Shown here: piece after piece, positions 5,782-5,928 of the stretch
How the letters are laid out: each line of letters opens with the position of its first letter
Position numbering within the stretch: the stretch's first letter is position 1
From: Caldilineaceae bacterium
Lineage (GTDB): Bacteria > Chloroflexota > Anaerolineae > Caldilineales > Caldilineaceae
DNA length: 5,928 bases
Assembly: GCA_012032975.1 (NCBI GenBank)
Contig: JAAUPU010000217.1
Span: 1-5,928 of the forward strand
Reading direction: 5' to 3'
Position numbers and translations under genes: made by a program
The notes under the pieces: model-generated
Databases searched by the model: none
What the model saw: only the letters and a program-made list of their open reading frames with translations
What the model was told of the DNA's origin: nothing

Positions 5782-5928
5782 CCCGATGCAGCGCGGAAGT
5801 GCGCTTCGGCCACTATTTCCAGAGTACGAGCCAGCGTATCCGGGTCATTTGCGCCGCTGTTGGCTGCTTCGGCAAGCTCGATGGCGGCTGCTGTATCGCC
5901 ACTCGTCAACGCTGTGATGGCATCATCC
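5736..5928 (-). CDS. Upstream part of the TPR protein gene in a separate frame (partial, runs off right edge)
   Basis: From base 5927 leftward the frame reads DDAITALTSGDTAAAIELAE and continues to AEAHFRAASG at about 5785. This is Ala-rich amphipathic helix like the TPR protein that follows. Beyond about 5784 the frame becomes Trp- and Pro-rich with no coding character and ends in TAA at 5736-5738. The neighbouring frame meanwhile takes over with LSNPGQRLEHLELALTAHPD. One extra base in the three-base run at 5782-5784 (GGG on the coding strand) would join them as ...FRAASGLSNPGQRLEH.... So this is best read as the same TPR gene interrupted by a one-base loss, not a separate gene. Its start lies beyond the window. 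Confidence 0.6.
   Translation of the reverse strand, partial: DDAITALTSGDTAAAIELAEAANSGANDPDTLARTLEIVAEAHFRAASGCPTPVNAWNIWSWP

Overview
The window is a fragment of a moderately GC-rich bacterial chromosome. Almost all of it is one leftward (minus-strand) gene cluster encoding a complete-looking Hsp70 chaperone set. No single gene fixes the taxon. The Hsp70 ATPase domain has the short form seen in Gram-positive-type DnaK: about 23 residues are missing after the IKRKMG motif, compared with E. coli DnaK, and GDN replaces GDT. Together with the codon use and the unusual gene order this fits Chloroflexota or a related deep-branching monoderm lineage, but that is a low-confidence guess.

Layout from left to right. 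Bases 1-82 are the 3' end of a plus-strand gene, probably a class V (PLP-dependent) aminotransferase. Bases 83-190 are a short convergent spacer holding a perfect 14-bp hairpin (144-178) that probably terminates transcription from both sides. Then, all on the minus strand and given here in genomic order (so reverse of transcription): an Hsp70/DnaK-family protein (191-1951); a very large GrpE-family nucleotide exchange factor (1944-3167) whose N-terminal coiled coil is encoded in another frame (3122-3358); a small J-domain protein in which the HPD motif is replaced by FPP (3355-3660); and a large TPR protein (3697-5781) that continues past the right edge in another frame (5736-5928). Transcription order is TPR, J, GrpE, Hsp70. 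The junctions are tight (ATGA overlaps and an 8-nt overlap), so this is very probably one operon whose promoter lies beyond the right edge.

How the genes may work together (inference): the Hsp70 is the ATP-driven clamp, the GrpE-like protein is its exchange factor, and the short J-like protein and the TPR protein would be adaptor or substrate-selection parts. The order TPR-J-GrpE-Hsp70 differs from the familiar hrcA-grpE-dnaK-dnaJ heat-shock operon, and no CIRCE element is visible. It may therefore be an accessory, specialised Hsp70 system.

A striking feature is that three of the four cluster genes have a reading-frame break in the same sense: adding one base would restore a continuous protein each time. 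For the J protein and the TPR protein the break sits at a run of three C or G. Either the source sequence has systematic homopolymer undercounts, or the locus is decaying. The restored products would be about 107 aa (J) and 471 aa (GrpE-like); the TPR protein would be at least about 740 aa. The Hsp70 gene is intact.
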